From Cheilinus undulatus (taxonomy: Eukaryota; Chordata; Actinopteri; Labriformes; Labridae), in contig NC_054878.1 of assembly GCF_018320785.1 (NCBI RefSeq), positions 42,011,023 through 42,075,022 on the forward strand: DNA of 64,000 nucleotides. Reading direction: 5' to 3'. Under the pieces are notes generated by a model. It was not told where the DNA came from, made no database searches, and saw only the letters and a list, made by a program, of their open reading frames with translations. Made by a program: the position numbers and the translations under genes. This document shows positions 24,701 through 38,405 of this stretch, piece after piece (positions within the stretch are counted from its first letter, which is position 1; every line of letters starts with the position of its first letter).

Positions 24701-25165
24701 GTTCTCTTCAACAAATCTGATGCTCAGCCAAGCTGCTCTGAGCTCGAGTTCACTCTGCTGTAAAGAGGAAAATATGGATCGTGTGATATGAAAAGAGTCA
24801 GAGCGCCTTCTACTGGATAAACAATAGAGCACAGACATCACGTCTAAGTAAAACCAAGCCAGATTCCCTCCTTTATCACTGAAAACACAAGTGTTAACAC
24901 TGGTGTCCATCGACCAACTTTTGGCCGATTAACATTTACTTATAATATGTTATAATCATCCGGAAGATTAATGGTCGGGCTCTCATTTAAGGATTGTTCA
25001 GTTTTTTGTCTTATACCCAGTACAATACTATGTTGATCTTTTTTCTTCATTCCAGGTATGAGGACCAATACGGTGAAGATTCTGATTGCTCTTTGTATTG
25101 TGGTGGCTGTGATCATGATGCTACTTCTGCTTCGTCACTACTGCCCGACCTGTTATTATTTCTAA
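21759..25165 (+). CDS. Copy A: small tail-anchored protein of an unrecognised tandem family, intact
   Basis: Exons 21759-21780, 22045-22236, 22573-22781, 22882-22909 and 25056-25165 join with phases 1, 1, 0, 1 into 186 codons plus stop, all with GT-AG borders. The start MDEERPR follows a good acceptor (cctccag). I do not recognise the family. Residues 8-141 look like a compact alpha/beta domain: strands near KFYVHL (12-17), DYILLFCPI (47-55), EVILVVMHH (76-84) and VRLVLDTLFF (104-113), and a helix [11 protein letters not shown] (125-135). Conserved in all copies: [10 protein letters not shown] (SK in copy B), HHTF, VVADSR or IVADSR, and DTLFFE. A linker with Cys (142-151) precedes a hydrophobic segment (about 159-176) and an RHYCPTC tail, so a C-terminal membrane anchor with the core in the cytosol is likely. 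An acceptor nine bases upstream of exon 4 would add three residues. The fourth intron is 2.1 kb and full of repeats. Confidence 0.75.
23100..23625 (+). mobile_element. Teleost interspersed repeats in intron 4 of copy A
   Basis: 'gtcccacaaggggaaattcc' is followed by a copy of the widespread fish repeat with 'tggcttagcactgttgcctc', 'ggttctctcggggaactccg', 'ttaactggtgactctaaatt' and 'aggctccagccccctgcgac', ending 'aaaatggatgaatgg'. Non-coding; no family name assigned. Confidence 0.6.
23865..24420. mobile_element. hAT-type non-autonomous element in intron 4 of copy A
   Basis: Shares 'aaccaggttgctcaggtaag', 'ggataacgtcattcatggtg' and the end 'acagaggtggaaaaagtaca' with the element at 15888-16400, in a rearranged order. 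Diverged and non-coding. Confidence 0.55.
24803..24816 (-). promoter_or_regulatory. CTCF-like motif in intron 4 of copy A (reverse)
   Basis: On the minus strand CCAGTAGAAGGCGC is one base off the CCASYAGRKGGCR core. It lies in an intron block conserved in copies D-G, where the motif is exact. Its orientation faces the promoter-side motif at 21221. Confidence 0.4.
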
Positions 25166-25324
25166 AGGCTGTCACTGACAAAATTCACAGTCATTTGACT
25201 ATGACATCAGATATTCTTAAAGCTGCAAGTTTACACATAAAATCTGATTAGTAAAACAAGAATCGTCGGATAAAATTAAATACAAGTTGGATATTTTTGA
25301 TTTACTCAAGTGAAGTTTAGTATT

Positions 25325-27110
25325 GTTTTTTTTAAATACTTTTATTTTAAAATTTTCCAAAATAAGTGAACATAAAACAGGTGAGGACAAGGGTAGGTGC
25401 TATTCGATCTCAGAATTATAAAGGTAGACATCAAAAGACAAGTACAGTACAAAAAGGAACAGTCTGACAATCTTAAATGAAAACAATTTCTTCACTTCTC
25501 CCATTTTTCCCCAATATCTCTCTCCTTTTTCCTTTTGAAAACGCAATGTAAAAGTCATTTTCTCCATTATGCAAATAGAGTCTAATGTTTACGAGAAGTT
25601 TCACAGTTGGTGGATTCTTTAGAGACCAACATTTGGTAATTGCTTTCTTACTTGCAACCATAAATATCTTCAAAAGATATGCATCACTTCTACAAAGGCA
25701 ACCAGGTGTTTTCCCAAGGAACAGAGAGGTGAAGGAAACCTCAAATGTTATGTCCAAGGTTTTCACAATTAACTGCTTCGCATCATTTCAGAAGGGACTA
25801 AGACACGGGCAGGACCAAAAAATTTGAACACAGTCTGCAGAAACCATCCCACACCCCCTCCTGCAAGAGAACTGTGACCCACTTAACTTTGACTTCTGTT
25901 TTGGGGTAATAAAGAATCGTATTTGTTTTTTACTGCAGAAATCATACCAAGTGTGTGGTTCTGGACTGAATTTCCCAAATTTGAAGCCACATTTCTTCTG
26001 AAATGACCACATTAGCTTCTTTCTCCCAGCACTGCCTCATATGGTCCGTTGTATTCCTACTGTTCAATGTGAAGATTTTGAAAAGTTTACCAGTAACACC
26101 TTTAGAAATTTATGAGTCATAAGCATCATTGAATATCTGTATTATTCCTGAGTCTTTCAGCCAAGTCGGGTGTTTTTATTTTATTTCTTTCAAGAAGATG
26201 GTCAAGTGGTTTAAGGCGCCCCATTTACCTGGGCAACCCAGGATCAAATCTGGCCTGTGGCCCTTTGCCGCATGTCTCTCCCCACTTTCTTCCCTGTTTC
26301 TGAGTCTATCCACTGTCCTCCTCTATCTGATAAAGGCATAAAAATAAATCTTAAAAATAAAAAAAAAGAAGTGGCGGATCTGCAGGTAGTGATAAAAATC
26401 TTCTTTAACCAGCCCATAAGATTTACTCATGTCCACAAAACTTATATTGCTGTTTTTATTATCCTGAAGAAGGAGATGATTCCTCTGTTTTGCTTGTACT
26501 TATGATCCTGTAATGCTGGGAGGAAGTGCGGCTGGAACACAGGCCAACTCAGCATCCCGACCTCTCTGTGGAGCTTAAATCTCTTAACCCCCTCTGACCA
26601 CATTTTCACAGATACACTAACACAATGATTTTGGAACTAGAATACTTCATTGATTCTACTAGAACAACCTAGGACTGACTGGATGGGAATGCCCATTAAA
26701 GATAGCTCAATGTCTTTCCATTGAGCTTCATATGCTGGATTACACTGATATACTAAAGGCCTCAGCTGAGCTGACAAATAGTATTCTCTAAATCAAGGTA
26801 GGGCCATGCCCTCCCTCCGCCCCAGCTGCTACAGCATTTAATATCTTACTCTTGGTCATCTATTGTTCCAGATGAATCTTGCCAAATGTTCATCCTACTC
26901 CCTGATTAGTTTTAGAGGAAAATCTGGAAGGGCTGTGAAAAAATACTACAGTCTTGGAAGAATATTCATTTTGATAGTCTGGATTCTGCTGTTGAGGTTG
27001 AGAGGAAGCAAGCCCCACCTGTCCAGGTCATCATAGATTTTCTTATTTATCAGTTTATAATAAACATCATATATCTTGTTGTCAACAAAACACCCAAATA
27101 CTGAATATGT
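25325..27110 (-). mobile_element. L1-type LINE ORF2 relic (3' part)
   Basis: The minus-strand translation shows a degenerate L1 ORF2 C-terminal part: DLDRWGLLPLNL plus IKMNILPRL near 26960-27040, FGKFSPEPHTWY near 25960, and DAYLLKIFMVASKKAITKCW near 25610-25690. Stops and frameshifts are frequent and a SINE interrupts it at 26195-26365. A related shorter fragment is at 47585-47930. Confidence 0.7.
26195..26365 (+). mobile_element. tRNA-derived SINE inside the L1 relic
   Basis: Box A-like tggtcaagtggtttaagg, box B-like aggatcaaatctgg, body 'gcatgtctctccccactttc' and tail 'aaaaataaatcttaaaaata'. The same family occurs at 4533, 5768 and 46392. Confidence 0.7.
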
Positions 27111-27119
27111 GTTTGGTAT

Positions 27120-27370
27120 TATTTTTGTCAATGCAGGAGCTCCTTTTTATGTTGCCATAATCGTTGCCGTACTCGTCGCCATGTCACCGGTAGCCCATGT
27201 CAGTATTGTTTTTGAAAAGATAATTGAAAGCAAGAAATTCAGCTTTAATGTTACAACATTAATGCTTCAACTTTCTGTAGCATGTGAATGTTTAACTAAG
27301 TCTGTTAATGATTTATGTTCAATTTAATATTGTTGGTGTATAATGAAGACATGAAAATAGCCATGTCAAC
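27120..27370. other. Conserved end module, copy 1
   Basis: The sequence around 'tgtttttgaaaag' and 'gcatgtgaatgtttaactaa' with 'tggtgtataatgaagacatg' recurs at about 47935-48150 and 63440-63570. In each case it follows a segment of the gene family. It could be an old 3' UTR or terminal exon of the ancestral unit. A hydrophobic frame begins at an AG near 27135, but it does not join copy A in frame. Confidence 0.45.
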
Positions 27371-27374
27371 AACT

Positions 27375-27560
27375 TTGTCTGGCCCATTTTTGTATAAAAT
27401 TATGTCAACTTTGGCTTTTTTGTTCTTTTTTTTGTGTTGTTCCAATGCACATGAAGGAAATAAACATGTTAATACCAAAAACAATTTGTAATTGCAACAA
27501 TTTCTGGGAGAAATGGTGTATTTCCTGGAAAATTCCAGGGGTGCCAATACTTTCACTACC
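27375..27560. mobile_element. Tc1-like terminal fragment
   Basis: 'gtctggcccatttttgtata', 'aaggaaataaacatg', 'tttgtaattgcaacaatttc' and 'gtgccaatactttc' form the end of a Tc1-like element. The same end lies at 40245-40480. From 27560 to 28340 I see no gene. A possible hAT end ('actgatcatcaactggcggc') starts near 27958. Confidence 0.5.
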
Positions 27561-28426
27561 CCTCAAGTTACTCAATTACTCGATTAGTCAAAAATTAATG
27601 GAGTTTTTATTTGTTCTAAATGTACCTATTTCTTTAGTTTTAAATGTCCTTATCAACAGTGTGCATAAAAATGCATTCCTTATGCAAATGTTTGTTCATG
27701 GTAGCAATCCACAGAATTCACAGAAACATCCCTTTAAACCTGAGGGGCTCAAAACAGGATCACACAAAAAGAGAGATTATAAATACAGTTAGAGGATTAC
27801 ACTACAGATTACTGGGTGAAGTTAAGGCTTCGGTGAGAGCAAACATGAAGATGAGAGGGCCTTCTAGTATTTTACTTACAATAATGGCTCTCAAAGAAAG
27901 TATTTATTTGCTGACAATGGATGCAAATTATTTCCAGCAGAACCTCATCCTCTACAACACTGATCATCAACTGGCGGCCCAAGGGTCATGTCAGGCCCCC
28001 AGAAGATCATTAAATTCAGAAAAGAGGATGTTGTGGTTTTAAGAGAATCTTGAGGCTTTAATTGTATGTTAACATCAACCTGCCCAGGGTCAAAGGACAG
28101 AAATTAGCCACTGGCTACAATCCTACATATTTACATGTAAGTGTTTAATAATATGTACTGACCCTGTTATTTCAAATAAAATATATACAAATACAAATAA
28201 ATGTCTGCAGCTGTTAATCCAAACCAAAAATAATTAATATTGAAATAGATTGAATGACTTAAGAATGACTAGAATGACTTAAAGTTTGATCTGTTTTTAC
28301 AGAAATCCACTTGTCAACCATTATTACTAAATGTAAAAAAAAAAGAGTTAAGACTGGCAGAAATGTTGCAAAAATGGCCAGATAAAGTGATGAAAAGGGG
28401 TTAGAGAGTGGCAAAAATGGGTGATA

Positions 28427-30018
<1,592 letters not shown>

Positions 30019-31425
30019 TAAGTGTCAAATTGGGTTGTTGAGTTGCACAATGGAACAAAAATTGGCAGGAAAAGTGGTGAAAAGAGGTCAAAATGTGGCA
30101 AAAATTGGTACAAGAGGAAAAAAAGGTCAAAATAGTGTGGAATGGGTAAAAAGTGGCAAAAATTAGTGCAAACAAGTAATGAGGGGGTTAAAAAGAGGCA
30201 AAAATAAATGAAAAATGGCAGATATTGATAAAAGACAGGGGTTAAAGAATGGCTTTGTGTATAATAACTGTGTTTTTGTTTGTTTGTTTTTTGGGGGTAA
30301 ATATTTTATTATTATCAGTTGTGTTATAGGGATTGTCATTATTATTATTTGTTTTGTTTTGTTTTGTTTATGTACTCTGCTTTGGCAACAAAGGTTTTAA
30401 CCATTCATGCCATTAAAGCATATTTTGAACTTTGAATGGCAAAAAATGATGTAAGAGGCAAAAGGGGGCAGATAGTATCATAAATGAGTTAAAAGTGGCA
30501 AAAAATATAGCAAAAACAGCCTGACAAAGCAGTGAAAAGGGGTCAAGGAGTGGCAAAGTTAGTGAAAAGTGGCAAAAAAAAGATTTAAAAAATGGGGTAA
30601 GTGTGACAAAAATGTTGTAGAAATGGCTGAATGAAGTAGTGAAAAGGGGTTAAAAGTGCCAAAATGACTTAATATTGTTGAGGGCCTGTTCTGGGATTTT
30701 CAGGGGCCCAGCCAACTCTGTGGGCGGGCCTGTCTCTGTGTGGCCTGCTGCATTATAGATAACAGGCTATATCTCACTGGTAGTGCCTTAAAACTTACTG
30801 TGTTTTGAAAGAAACATACGACTACATAGTAATACACCAATATTTTAATCAGACCAAAATATGACATCTTTTTTAATTTATTGTTTAGAAGTCTCTGTGA
30901 AGACTAATCCTGGCCCTTGTGCAAATGTACTTGATGACCCCTGCTCTACAACCTTAATCGGCCTGCAATCTGTAGCCCCTCAGTTATATAGTTTGCTGAT
31001 CTCTCAAACTGTTAACCTTGCAAAGCTGACCTGTTTCCATGTTTCTCACTGGTGGATCCATCTGACGTGTCAGGTTATCAAACTATGGGATGAGACTAAA
31101 CTTTTGAATGCACATGTCCAGATGTTCAGTGTTTCAGTACTTATTACATATCATGCTGGTTTCTTACAAGGTGATTAACTACAGAAGTTACAAGTGTCTG
31201 ATCCACGAATCGACCACTAAATGTTCTGATTTAGTGACAGTTTATATTTAAACAGGACTCTTCATCATACTGTTCACAATTCACATCATGAGACCAAAAC
31301 GACACCGAACAGTTGATCAACAGTACCTGGCCACTCCAAGGCTTCAAACAGGATGAGACAGAGAGACTGGAGGAGTCAGACTGTGCGTCAGCAGCACTTG
31401 TTTCCTGCCTTCGCGCCTCCCGCCG

Positions 31426-31438
31426 CCACCAGAGGGCG
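31426..31438 (+). promoter_or_regulatory. CTCF-like motif upstream of copy B
   Basis: CCACCAGAGGGCG matches the CTCF core consensus exactly and is positionally equivalent to 21221 and 48918. Confidence 0.5.
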
Positions 31439-31635
31439 ATGTAACACAGACAGCTGTATGTAACCTAAAGAAAGATGAGAGGATTTTAAAGAGCAGGTAA
31501 CAAAAGAAGACTGATGTTACAGGAGCTCCTGATCTTGTTTTATCTTCTCCTTCACACTGATAGTGTTATATGGTTCATATGTGATCTTTGTTTTTGGAGG
31601 TCAGTCAACAGGAAATGTTCGAGTAAAAAACAAAA

Positions 31636-31650
31636 GTGAAAGTGTTTCAC
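31636..31650. promoter_or_regulatory. IRF-like palindrome upstream of copy B
   Basis: GTGAAAGTGTTTCAC is a perfect 6-3-6 inverted repeat that also contains AAGTGAAA (IRF half-site form AANNGAAA). It is identical at 49126 and diverged by two bases at 21444. Confidence 0.35.
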
Positions 31651-31947
31651 AGACAGGGAGCAGCTCCGACTGAGAGAAAAATGTCAGAGACTTCACAAAC
31701 AAATTCCGGATCTGTTTCGTAAGTAGGAATTATTTACTCTGAGACTGTTTAACTTCTAAATCTCTACAAAGAAATGGAGAATAGAGATGATATCCTTCTG
31801 AGGTATTTTTAACTTCATCTGTTTTGCTGGACTGACGCTGGTACAGAGCAGCTATGACAGTGCAGCTTCTCATCAGATTAACTTTAAATATTTTTAAACG
31901 ATGCTGACTAAAAATTCACGTCTTTTTTCTATCCATCCTCCAGGGCC

Positions 31948-33124
31948 ATGGACGAAGAAAGAAGAATAGGTGAGAGAAAAATAAATCTTTTCGTTTACTG
32001 CTAAAATGATTGGCTTACACCAACAGATTCTGGATTGAAGTCTAACCTGAGAGCTTGAGAGGGTTAAAATTGGACCACAAACTGTCAACCTCTTTTTTCG
32101 CCAGTAAAAAAAAAAGTAAAAAATACACGACAAAAAAAAAAAACAAAAAGAAAAGAAAAAAAAAAACAACAACTTTGCATTGATTATAAATCACTTTTGA
32201 AATAAAAAGTCAAAATAATAAGTTTCAATGCTCATAATCTAATCAAATCAAAACTAAAATAGAAAAACAGTGTTTTAAGAAATGCAAATATATGAAAAAT
32301 AAAAATCATGACTTTAAAAGGTCAAGATATAGTTGAAATACCAAATTATGCGTTTAAACGGTCAAAATATGGGATTAAAAAGCTGAGGTTAAGAGTTGAA
32401 TGGTCAAACTATGACTTAAAACTAAAAATGAGTTAAAATGGTAAAAATATGACTCCAAATTAAAAAATCTTGTATCTTAAAGGTCATTATATGATATAAA
32501 ACATCAAAATTATGAGTTGAAAGGGTCAAAGATAAAATAAAAAGTCAAAATACTTAGTTTCTGTCATAATTTTGAGATGCAAAATTGCATATAAGACATG
32601 AACACACAAATTAATCACTTTTCCCATTTTCTTGACTTTTTATGATAATATTTTACTCTGTTTCAGATTTTCATGACTTGCAAAGGATATTTTAAATCAT
32701 CAAGGTTAGGTTTACATTTTTATACTGGAGGAAATCTGCAGGCCTCATCTCATACTGGTGGGCCAGTTAAAATAGAAATATATGATCTTGCGGGCCAGAT
32801 TTACTTGTACCATGGGCCGGATTTGGCCCCTGGGCCTTGAGTTTGACACCCCTGGCTTACACTTTTATGTCAAAATTAAGTTGTACACACAAACCAGAAA
32901 CATCATCATTATCAGCACTGTTGTGTTTTCATCAAAAATATGTAGACATGCTATGCAAAACATTCCAACATCACAGTATTCAGCAAAACATTCAAACCTT
33001 ATTAATTATTAAACATCTCCAAAGCAACCTTTAAGAGTGAAAGTAAAAAAAACAGATGGAAACTTGGCTTTAGAAACCTTTTTGTTTAACAATTCAGTGG
33101 CTCAGTAAAAAAAAAAAAAATAAT

Positions 33125-33171
<47 letters not shown>

Positions 33172-36100
33172 TGAGATAAAAAGTGTAAAATATGTGATGG
33201 GGAGATTTAATTGTGAGTTTAACCCCTTAAAGCCTGTTGTATTATTTTTGATACATACTTTTATGATACCTCTATCTAATCAATATGATCAATAAATTAC
33301 TAAAAAAAAATTCTGAATACAATTTGATAAATAATAAAAATGCCCGCAAATGGATTATCAGTTACCAAAAACACCTAGTGTTTCAAATGAGATACAAAAA
33401 ATGTATGTATATGTTAAATTTTATGGACATTTGGATTTTTTTTTATTTCAGTAGAAAGTGAAATAAACATTTCAATTCCAAAAATGAGAATTTTCTTGCT
33501 ATAATTTCTTGTTTTCAGGCTTTAATGGGTTAAAATTCAAAATTCTGAGATTTAAGTTGAAATTTGTTCATTTAAAAGTTTTAATTAAGAGATTTAAAGT
33601 CAAAGCTATGAGAAGTACTATATGAGACGGCAAATCATGCATTTGAAATAAAACACAAGCAAGATTATGGAATAAACGGTAAATTATGAGATGGTGAGTT
33701 GTAATTATGAGATCAGAGGTTGAAATAATGGGATGAAAAATGTGAAACTTTGAGATTAAAAACTGGAGTTATGACAAAAAGCCCTAATTAATAAATTATG
33801 AGATAAAGTAAAACTTGAGAAAGTAAATCAAACTTATGAAATTAAAAGTTAAAAATATTGGGTAAAATGATAAAATATTAGAATGTGAGTTTAAATGATG
33901 AGATCAACAATGAAGTTGATGATAAATGTCAGAATTATTACCTCCGCCAAGAAGGTTTTGTGATCGGGTGGGTTTGTTCGTTTGTTTTTTTGTTTGTTTG
34001 TTTGTTAGCAATATAACTCAAAAAGTTGTGGACGGATTTTGATGAAATTTTCAGGAAATTTCAGAAATAGCATAAGGAAAAACTGATTAGATTTTGGGAG
34101 TGATCTGGATCACTGTCTGGATCCAGGAATTTTTTTAAGGATTCTGTGCTATTGGGAGATAGGGCTAACAGTGGAGCTCTGCGCTGTTACCACTTTACAC
34201 CAGGAGATGGCGAACATGAGTAACTTCAATCCCAGCAGCATTTTGGCTGTTCCTATTCAAAGTTTTGGAGTTTATAGTGTTTGAAAGATGCACACCCGGT
34301 CGTGGAGATGAGTCGAATTGTAACAGAGAGAAAGACAGCAACTGTAGTGAGAATTCTCACAGTGCTGGGAGGAATAGTGGAATATTCACCCTCTGCCATG
34401 ACTTCCAGTCGTCCAGTGAAACCATGGGTGAGACTTTCAGTGCATCTGTTGGCACCAGCAGGAAATGCTGCAACCATTAAAGTCCATGTGTGGTGAAGCC
34501 AATACTTTGCCTCATTGTGTCTTCACCCCACTAGGGAGGGAGGAATTGGTGAGTACCATGGTGGGGAGCACATGGGGATGGATCCAGGAATTTCTTAAAG
34601 GACCCTTTGGTAAGGGGAGATAGGGCTAATAGTGGAGGTCTGCGCTCTCTGAATGCCTTAGTAATTAGATAACAAATGTTGAGTATTACTGTAATTCTGG
34701 TTTTTGACTCACATGAAAGTGTAGTGAGCAAACTCACCCTTCATGTGTTAAAGCCACATTTAAAGTAGAAATTGATTGTAAATAGTGTTTACTTTAAATC
34801 CATTTGTCTGTGGTATTATAAGGCTCCCACCAAAGTAATTCCAGATTGTTGGAAGAGATCTCATAATTTTTTTTTATCATACAATTTTGACTTTATATCT
34901 CAAAATTGCAACTTTCTATTTCAAAATTGTGACCAGGTAGCACAAATAACAGTATCTCATTTCATTTTACTGTCACATAATTATGACGGTTTATCTCTTA
35001 ATTCTAACTTATCATTTTCTTATTTCAATTAACTCATAATGTAGTCTTTTTAAACTCACCCTTTTGACTTACTATCCCATTATTATGACTTATTGTCTCA
35101 ATTTTACTTTATTCCATAATTTCCAAAGTGTATATCTCAGTTTTGACTACCCAGCTAATATTTTTGACTTTTTAATGTTAAAATGTCAACTTTTGACCCT
35201 GTTATGACTTATCTTGCCTTGTTATAGGTCTGATGATGACCCATATGCAGACCCAGAATCATAAGCATGTGTTGAATGGTGGAGCTGAATGTTTGAAGTT
35301 GTTCAAGAGAAAAAAAATCTCAATTCAGAGGAGGTAATTTTCTATAGGCAGAGGGGGGCACTGCGTCAGAGTTATGATGCTGATGCATGAATGAACAGCT
35401 GTGGCAAGATTTTGAGAATGGACACAGGCCCTAAATCCTCCTAAAGAATGTGGTGGCAGAGGCATGTGGCTGCTTTCCTATAAAGGTCACTGATGATTAT
35501 GAAATCCTATTTAAATTTGTCAGGTGTTGTCATTTTTGCTATTTATCTGGATTTATAATGTGTATTGTGATTTTGTCTGCCCACTTCTTTTTTATTCCCA
35601 GTGGGACTTCCAGGTCAAATAATGAAATCAAAAACATTAAAGTGACTCAGACATGTTTTCTGTCTTCAGTGTCCTGGAGAAAGTTCTATGTCCACCTGTC
35701 AGGAAGGACCAATGATGCTCATCTTCCCTGGGTATCAAGATTTGAAGGTATTGGCCAAGTTAAGGTGGACTCTGCTGAGGACAGTGACTACATCCTGCTG
35801 TTCTGTCCCATCACATCCAAAGTTGGAACAGACATCAGTGAGGCTCTGGAAAACCTTCCAGGTAGGCGATGAATCAGGGACAACTGAAAACCTAGAAACC
35901 AAATTTTTGTTTAACCCTTTACCCACTGAGTTTAAAATAGACATATATGTATAATATAATAATATATAATATTTGGACATATTTTGTTATTATTATTGGT
36001 TTAAGTCTAAGAGCTTTGGTCCCTTTTTTCCCAGGAGTACTTGAACTTTTCAACCTCTGGTTAATGATTATTGCACATTATATGGAATTGTCAGCAGTTT

Positions 36101-38405
36101 AAAGAAGAAACAAACAAAACTGGTGTTTTGCTATGAATGCCCACGTCATATGGTTGCGAGTACCATAATGTGCCATATATGTGCGCATGCCCACAATTCT
36201 CAGCTTTCCAAAACCATTGGAATTTTTCTGATCGGACAAACTCACACGGAGTTATGGTAATAATACTACGGACATATTAAATATAGCGTCGGCGCTATGG
36301 CACTAGCTAAAGGGTTAACTGGAATCATATTGACTTAATAATTTGTACAGAAAAATGTAGAAAACAAATGATCTCCTCTTATTGTTTTTTCTGATATTTT
36401 TACGTGAAGACATGTCTGTGTTTACAGCTGGTGACAAAGAAGTCATCCTTGTGGTGATGCATCACACCTTCAACAGAGATCATGTTGTGGCTGACAGCAG
36501 GTGGCAGGTCAACGACCCAAAAGTCCGCCTGGTTGTGGACACTCTGTTCTTCGAGGGATGTCCTCTGCAGTCTAACCGCAATGAAATCGCATGGGATGAA
36601 ATCAAGAAGTTTCTTGGTGTCTGTGGCCGTGCTGAGGTGAAACTGATTAGTCTGATTAATTCATTGCATGATGCACCAATATTGTACGTCTGTAACTGTT
36701 GTTGTTTTTTACTCTTTACTCAGTCCATTCAGGCCTCTAGCGGTGGCTTCATTGATTGCTGTAAGTACAATATAACTTGAGACTTAACTCAGAGACTTTC
36801 ACTCTGTTGTAAATGCTCATTCAGATGGTTTTATGTTAAACCTTTTATTTTTGTGGCCCTTCTTTCCATGAACATTGTGGAGTAAAAAATCAATTTTTAA
36901 GGTCTTGTGCTCACTGAATTGCCAATAACCTCAGTTTCAGTGCACTTCTCAGCAGCATGTACGGTTGTTTAGTAAGAAAAACTGGCTCCTATCACCTCCA
37001 CTCCCATCTGTAGTAACTGTTCAACCTGTTTTATATTCTTCTTCATGCCTTTTATTTGCTTTAAGGGTACAATATGTCAGTTTTTACACTGAACTATCTT
37101 CTCAAATATTCCACAGTCTATGTGACGTAAAGATACAGTGGCTTGCAAAAGTATTCATACCCTTTGAACTTTTCCACATTTCTTCACGCTACAACCACAA
37201 ACGTAAATATATTTTATTGGGATTTCATGTGATAGATCAATAGAAAGTGGTGCATAATTGTGAAGTGGAAGGAAAACTATACATGGCTTTCACAGTTTTT
37301 ACCAAATAAAAACCTGAAAAGTGTGGTGTGCAAAAGTGTTCAGCCCCCTTGAGTTAATACTTTGTAGAGCCACCTGTAGAGCCAAATAGCTCCAGCTCAG
37401 TGAGATTTGATGGAGAGCGTCTGTAAACATCAGTGTTCTAGTCTGGCCACAGATCTTCACTGGGACGTAGGTGTGGACTTTGACTGGGCTATTCTAACAC
37501 ATGAATATGCTTCAGTCTAAACCACTTCATTGTAGCTCTGGCTGTATGTGTAGGCCCTTTGTCCTGCTGGAAGGTGAACATCCACCCCAGTCTCAAGTCT
37601 TTTGCTGATTCTAACAGGTTTTCCTCTAAGATTGCCCTGTATTTGGCTCCATCCATTTTGCCATCAACTCTGACCAGCTTCCCTGTAGCAGCTGAAGAAA
37701 ATCATCCCCACAGCATGATGCTGCCACTGCCATGTTTCACAGTGGGAATGGTGTGTTCAGGGTGATGTGCAGTGTTAGTTTTCCACCACACAAATTGCTT
37801 GTGTTTCTGCCAGAATGTTAAATTTTGGTCTCATTTGACCAAAGCATCTTCTTCCACATGTTTGGTGTGTCCCCCACATGGCTTTAGGCAAACCCAGAGC
37901 CAATGAGAGAGAGTTGTGTCATTAAGGGGTCTGGAAGCTAGAGGGTCACGTGGTTCATGTAGCAGCCGAATAGTTCCAAACAAAGCTTGGCGGGCCATTT
38001 AAATGAACTGCTTAGCCGCGATTTCTGGTAACTGCTTACCAGTATTTTCCACTTTACATTCATACATAGATATAGATATATTCCAACGTGACACATATTC
38101 TATGCGCATGTGTAGGAACATTATTATTGCGATAATGCTTTTAAAATTGCTGAAATTTCCTCTGGAAGGGAAGAATGTGGACAGTAGACTAGCTGGCTTT
38201 ACTTAGGTTCTTGACTAGCACACATTGCTTGACACTGTAACGTTACCAAATTGCCTTGTTTATAACGTCAACGTTGGTGATTTTGAAAATTACTGACTTG
38301 TTTTGTTTGAACATTTCAGATGAAGAAAGAAGCAGCCTGTGTGATATTCCTGAGTGGGAAAACATGTTCAGATGTTTCAAGGACAATGTCTATGCTGTGA
38401 CTTAG
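31948..38405 (+). CDS. Copy B: core exons 1-4 intact, last exon uncertain
   Basis: Exons 31948-31969 (MDEERRI), 35670-35861, 36428-36636 and 36733-36760 have good splice sites and an open frame closely matching copy A. Differences include [15 protein letters not shown] and NRDHVV. I find no membrane-anchor exon of the A or E type before copy C. The best in-frame continuation is an acceptor at 38318-38319 opening a 28-residue soluble tail ([13 protein letters not shown]... to TAG at 38403-38405). That would give a protein of about 178 residues without an anchor. I am confident of exons 1-4 and unsure of the last. Alternatively exon 4 may splice in frame to exon 2 of copy C, since both borders are phase 1. 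Intron 1 (3.7 kb) holds a hAT MITE, a TTAA MITE and other repeats. Confidence 0.5.
32021..32854. mobile_element. hAT MITE with 8-bp target duplication, intron 1 of copy B
   Basis: The 8-bp duplication GCTTACAC lies at 32013-32020 and 32855-32862. The right end 'ttgagtttgacacccctg' is the usual hAT terminus; the left end is eroded. The interior is full of 'gtcaaaatatgagttaaaa'-type variants. Same family as 45505-46380. Confidence 0.85.
33126..33171. repeat. (GATA)n microsatellite
   Basis: About 11 GATA repeats in intron 1 of copy B, next to a poly-A run. Confidence 0.95.
33219..33533. mobile_element. TTAA-flanked MITE
   Basis: TTAACCCCTTAAAGCCTG on the left and CAGGCTTTAATGGGTTAA on the right form inverted ends with TTAA borders. 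The interior is shared in reverse with 19379-19678. Confidence 0.8.
33945..34660. mobile_element. Teleost interspersed repeat, partly duplicated
   Basis: Starts 'ctccgccaagaaggttttgt' with a (GTTT)n stretch, then 'gttgtggacggattttgatg' and 'tctggatccaggaattt'. The segment 'ggagatagggctaacagtgg' near 34160 recurs near 34616 ('ggagatagggctaatagtgg'), so the end is duplicated around 34200-34560. The short open frames here are not convincing genes. 34860-35220 is AT-rich decayed repeat. Confidence 0.55.
35911..36318. mobile_element. TTAA MITE in intron 2 of copy B
   Basis: TTAA at both ends with inverted ends TTAACCCTTTA and TAAAGGGTTAA. An almost identical copy lies at the same place in copy C (40918-41322). 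It is absent from intron 2 of A, D, E, F and G, so it entered the ancestor of B and C. Confidence 0.85.
37136..37870 (-). mobile_element. Truncated Tc1 downstream of copy B exon 4
   Basis: Begins after TA with 'cagtggcttgcaaaagtatt' and contains minus-strand transposase remnants around 'gtcctgctggaaggtgaaca' and 'atgatgctgcc'. A longer copy lies at the equivalent place after copy C (42142). It has many disabling changes and lacks the N-terminal part. Confidence 0.75.

Noticed and set aside
27120-27330. Hydrophobic frame (FYVAIIVAVLVAM) after an AG, as an alternative anchor exon for copy A
   Set aside because: Joining it to exon 4 of copy A creates TGA at the junction, and the second copy near 47940 has lost most of the hydrophobic stretch.
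27644-28042. 132-codon plus-strand frame
   Set aside because: No domain, overlaps a probable hAT end near 27958, and no supporting splice or start signals.
30861-31178. 105-codon plus-strand frame
   Set aside because: Part of repeat-derived intergenic sequence, no recognisable motif, AT-biased composition.
34265-34496. Two overlapping plus-strand frames of about 71 codons
   Set aside because: They lie in a dispersed teleost repeat, have no domain resemblance and no splice or promoter context.
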